Assembly (NCBI RefSeq): GCF_014652935.1
Contig: NZ_BMZT01000003.1
Span: 1 to 64,000 of the forward strand
DNA from: Luteimonas padinae
GTDB lineage: Bacteria > Pseudomonadota > Gammaproteobacteria > Xanthomonadales > Xanthomonadaceae
Direction: 5' to 3'
DNA length: 64,000 nt
Position 1 is the stretch's first letter. Each line of letters starts with the position of its first letter. Made by a program: the position numbers and the translations under genes. Below are positions 62,147 to 64,000 of the stretch, piece after piece. A model generated the notes under the pieces. That model was not told the origin of the DNA. It did not search any database and saw nothing but the letters and a program-made list of their open reading frames with translations.

Positions 62147-62989
62147 ATGACGGAGTTTCGAGCCCAAGGGCGCCGCATCCTGGTGGTCGAGGACGATGCG
62201 ACGAACCGGAGCGTGCTGGCGCGACAGCTGGCCATGGTCGGGGTCGACGCGGAGATGGCGGGCAACGGCCAGGAAGGCCTGTCGCGCTGGCTGGAGGGCG
62301 GCTTTGCGCTGGTCCTGAGCGACCTGCACATGCCGGTGATGGACGGCTTCGGCCTGGTCCGTGCGATCCGCAGCCGGGAGGCCCCCGGGATCAGGACGCC
62401 GGTCCTGGCCTTCAGCGCGGACGTCCGCATCGGGCAGGCGGAGAAGGCCCGTGAGGCGGGCTTCGACGACTTCCTGAGCAAGCCGATACAGCTCGACGGG
62501 CTGCGTGCGGTGCTTGGCCGCTGGCTGGCCACCGCGCCGGTGGCTGCGGCCGGCCACGGCGTTCCCGCCTTGGCGGTGCCGGTCGACGGGCCCTGCGCCG
62601 CGTCGGGGCCGATGCCGGTGTTCGAGGCCAGTGCGCTGCGCGAGCTGGTCGGCGACGAGCGGGGACTGATGCTGGAGATCCTCGACTATTTCGACGACGT
62701 CGCGACCGGCATGCGCGACGAGTTGCTGCGCGCGGCACGCACGGGCGACGCCGGCGAGGCCGGCATGCTCGCGCACCGGCTGAAGGCGTCCGCGCGCTCG
62801 GTGGGCGCCGTGCCGCTGGCGCTGCTGTGCGCAAGGCTCGAGGAACACGTGGATGCTCGGCGGCGCGACGGCGTCGGCCCGCTGGTGCAACAGGTGGTGG
62901 ACGCACTGGATGCGGCCCTGGCGGCGATGCGCCGCTGGCGGGCCGCGGCCGTCGCGCCGGCGCCGGACATGACGAGGTATGCGCTTTGA
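62147..62989 (+). CDS. Receiver-HPt hybrid phosphotransfer protein
   Basis: A 280-residue soluble protein. The receiver domain (about 10-125) has the acidic pair ILVVEDDATN, phospho-acceptor Asp59 in LVLSDLHMPVMDG and the Lys in FLSKPIQ. A Pro/Ala hinge leads to an HPt four-helix domain (about 165-260) with His210 in AHRLKASARSVGA. It would pass phosphate between a kinase and a response regulator. The TTG start of the next gene overlaps its stop, so they form a unit. Confidence 0.9.
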   Translation: MTEFRAQGRRILVVEDDATNRSVLARQLAMVGVDAEMAGNGQEGLSRWLEGGFALVLSDLHMPVMDGFGLVRAIRSREAPGIRTPVLAFSADVRIGQAEKAREAGFDDFLSKPIQLDGLRAVLGRWLATAPVAAAGHGVPALAVPVDGPCAASGPMPVFEASALRELVGDERGLMLEILDYFDDVATGMRDELLRAARTGDAGEAGMLAHRLKASARSVGAVPLALLCARLEEHVDARRRDGVGPLVQQVVDALDAALAAMRRWRAAAVAPAPDMTRYAL

Positions 62990-64000
62990 AGATCCTGGTT
63001 GTCGACGACGATGATTTCACCACCCGCCTGCTGCACATCCAGCTGCGGGCCATGGGGCTGAAGAAGAGCGGCTATTCCGGGATCGAGCTGTGCTCGCGCG
63101 GGGAGGACGGGCTGGCGCGCGTCCTTGCCGACCCGGCCGGCTTCGGGCTGGTGTTCTGCGATCTGCGGATGCCTGGAATGGACGGCGTGGAGTTCGTCCG
63201 CCACCTCGCCGAAGGCGGCTTCACCGGTGCCCTGGTGCTCATGAGCGGTGCCGAACCGCGGGTGCTGCAGGCCGCCGAGCAGGTGGCGCGCGCGCAGCGG
63301 CTGAATGTCCTGGGCACGCTCTCCAAACCGGTGCAGCCGCAGGCGCTGCAGGACATCCTCCGGCACGCCGATGCGCCGGCCGGACCGGCCGGGGACGCCG
63401 ATGCGGCCGCGCCGCGGTTCTCCGCCCGGGACGCGTCCGCGCTCGAGGCTGCGATCACCTCGGGCGAGCTGTTCAACTTCTACCAGCCGAAGGTGGACCT
63501 GGTCAGCGGCGAGGTGGTCGGGGTGGAAGCGCTGGCCCGCTGGCAGCAGCGCGGCCGCGGCATCGTGATGCCCGCCGAGTTCGTGCCGCTGGCGGAGTGG
63601 GCGGGGCTGATCCGGCCGCTGGCGAGGGTGGTCCTGTCGAACGCGCTGCACGATGCGCGCCACTGGAGCGCGGCGGGCCGGGAGCTGGACGTTGCGGTGA
63701 ACCTGACCATGGCCAACCTCGCCACGCTCGACATGCCCGAGCGCGTCGCGCGCCTGGCCACCGCGGCGGACTTCCCGCTGGAGCGCCTGGTGCTCGAGCT
63801 GTCCGAGGCCCATCTGCCGACGCAGGCGCAGCCGCAGGCGCGGCTCGACATCATGACCAGGCTGAGGCTCAAGGGCATCCGCCTGTCGATCGACGAGTTC
63901 GGCACCGGCTTTTCCAACCTGTCGCAGCTGCGCGACATCCCGTTCTCCGAGCTCAAGATCGACCGCGGCTTCGTCCGCGGCGTGGCCCGGGACGCGTCGC
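62986..64000 (+). CDS. Receiver-EAL response regulator, cut by the window end
   Basis: A TTG start at 62986 overlaps the preceding stop (TTGA) and gives KILVVDDDDFTTRLLHIQL. The receiver has Asp59 in LVFCDLRMPGMDG and TLSKPVQ. From about residue 150 an EAL phosphodiesterase-type domain shows FYQPKVDL, VEALARW (Glu181), NLTMANL, LELSEAH, SIDEFGTGFSNLSQL and ELKIDRGFV. The catalytic DDFGTG reads DEFGTG here, which may lower activity. The last helices and stop lie beyond 64000. RocR-like role in c-di-GMP breakdown is an inference. Confidence 0.88.
   Translation, partial: MKILVVDDDDFTTRLLHIQLRAMGLKKSGYSGIELCSRGEDGLARVLADPAGFGLVFCDLRMPGMDGVEFVRHLAEGGFTGALVLMSGAEPRVLQAAEQVARAQRLNVLGTLSKPVQPQALQDILRHADAPAGPAGDADAAAPRFSARDASALEAAITSGELFNFYQPKVDLVSGEVVGVEALARWQQRGRGIVMPAEFVPLAEWAGLIRPLARVVLSNALHDARHWSAAGRELDVAVNLTMANLATLDMPERVARLATAADFPLERLVLELSEAHLPTQAQPQARLDIMTRLRLKGIRLSIDEFGTGFSNLSQLRDIPFSELKIDRGFVRGVARDAS

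Overview
The window is about 70% G+C and looks like chromosome from a gammaproteobacterium of the Xanthomonadaceae (Lysobacter, Luteimonas or Xanthomonas type). The evidence is the codon use, an Oar-like TonB receptor, a toxin whose C-terminus resembles the XVIPCD secretion domain of xanthomonad type IV effectors, and many copies of a short palindrome (core GGAGCGGCTATAGCCGC) typical of REP/REPIN repeats. The genus is an inference.

Layout. 0.2-5.8 kb: housekeeping genes kdsB, a secreted protein, a thioredoxin/NHL protein, uvrC and pgsA, then tRNA-Gly and tRNA-Cys with a promoter and terminator. 5.9-7.7 kb (minus): a MASE1-PAS-GGDEF diguanylate cyclase. 7.9-34.1 kb: a large surface-polysaccharide locus. 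It opens with the export and control machinery (PHP phosphatase, Wza-like lipoprotein, Wzc/GumC-like tyrosine kinase, a membrane J-domain protein, a TPR protein, two FecR-like secreted paralogues, an O-antigen ligase-like protein). It continues with a complete WbpA/B/D/E/I set for UDP-ManNAc3NAcA, a Wzx flippase, a Wzy polymerase, two glycosyltransferases and a CapK-like enzyme. It ends with LegC/LegB-like enzymes, a PglC-like initiating transferase, a GNAT acetyltransferase and a VanZ-like protein. Two toxin-antitoxin modules (Phd/VapC-PIN and Xre-RES) sit inside the locus. Each toxin frame ends in a 4-base ATGA overlap with the next sugar gene, and the RES toxin is frameshifted.

34-43 kb: a SEC-C/TPR protein, an atypical SRAP protein, a small barrel protein, a DUF2058 protein, LigD and a photolyase. 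42.8-46.9 kb: a zinc alcohol dehydrogenase, a UDP-glucuronate epimerase-like gene, a WecA-like transferase and two tRNA-Leu(UAA). 46.9-49 kb (minus): a likely type IV-secreted toxin with an LprI-like immunity protein. 49-50.7 kb: a glutamate-synthase-like FMN enzyme.

50.8-62 kb: a probable murein-peptide utilisation island. One minus-strand unit carries an NlpC/P60 hydrolase, an L-Ala-D/L-Glu epimerase, an RpiR-type regulator and a dicarboxylate/amino-acid symporter. It is divergent from a transglutaminase-like protein, an Oar-like TonB receptor and a class C beta-lactamase-like hydrolase. The window closes with two c-di-GMP/two-component regulators, REC-HPt and REC-EAL, the second cut by the window end.

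The observations I rate highest are: REP palindromes translated in frame inside two proteins, one copy supplying part of a predicted signal peptide; both toxin-antitoxin modules translationally fused to sugar-nucleotide genes; the candidate effector/immunity pair beside tandem tRNA-Leu genes; and the murein-peptide island with a palindromic candidate operator.
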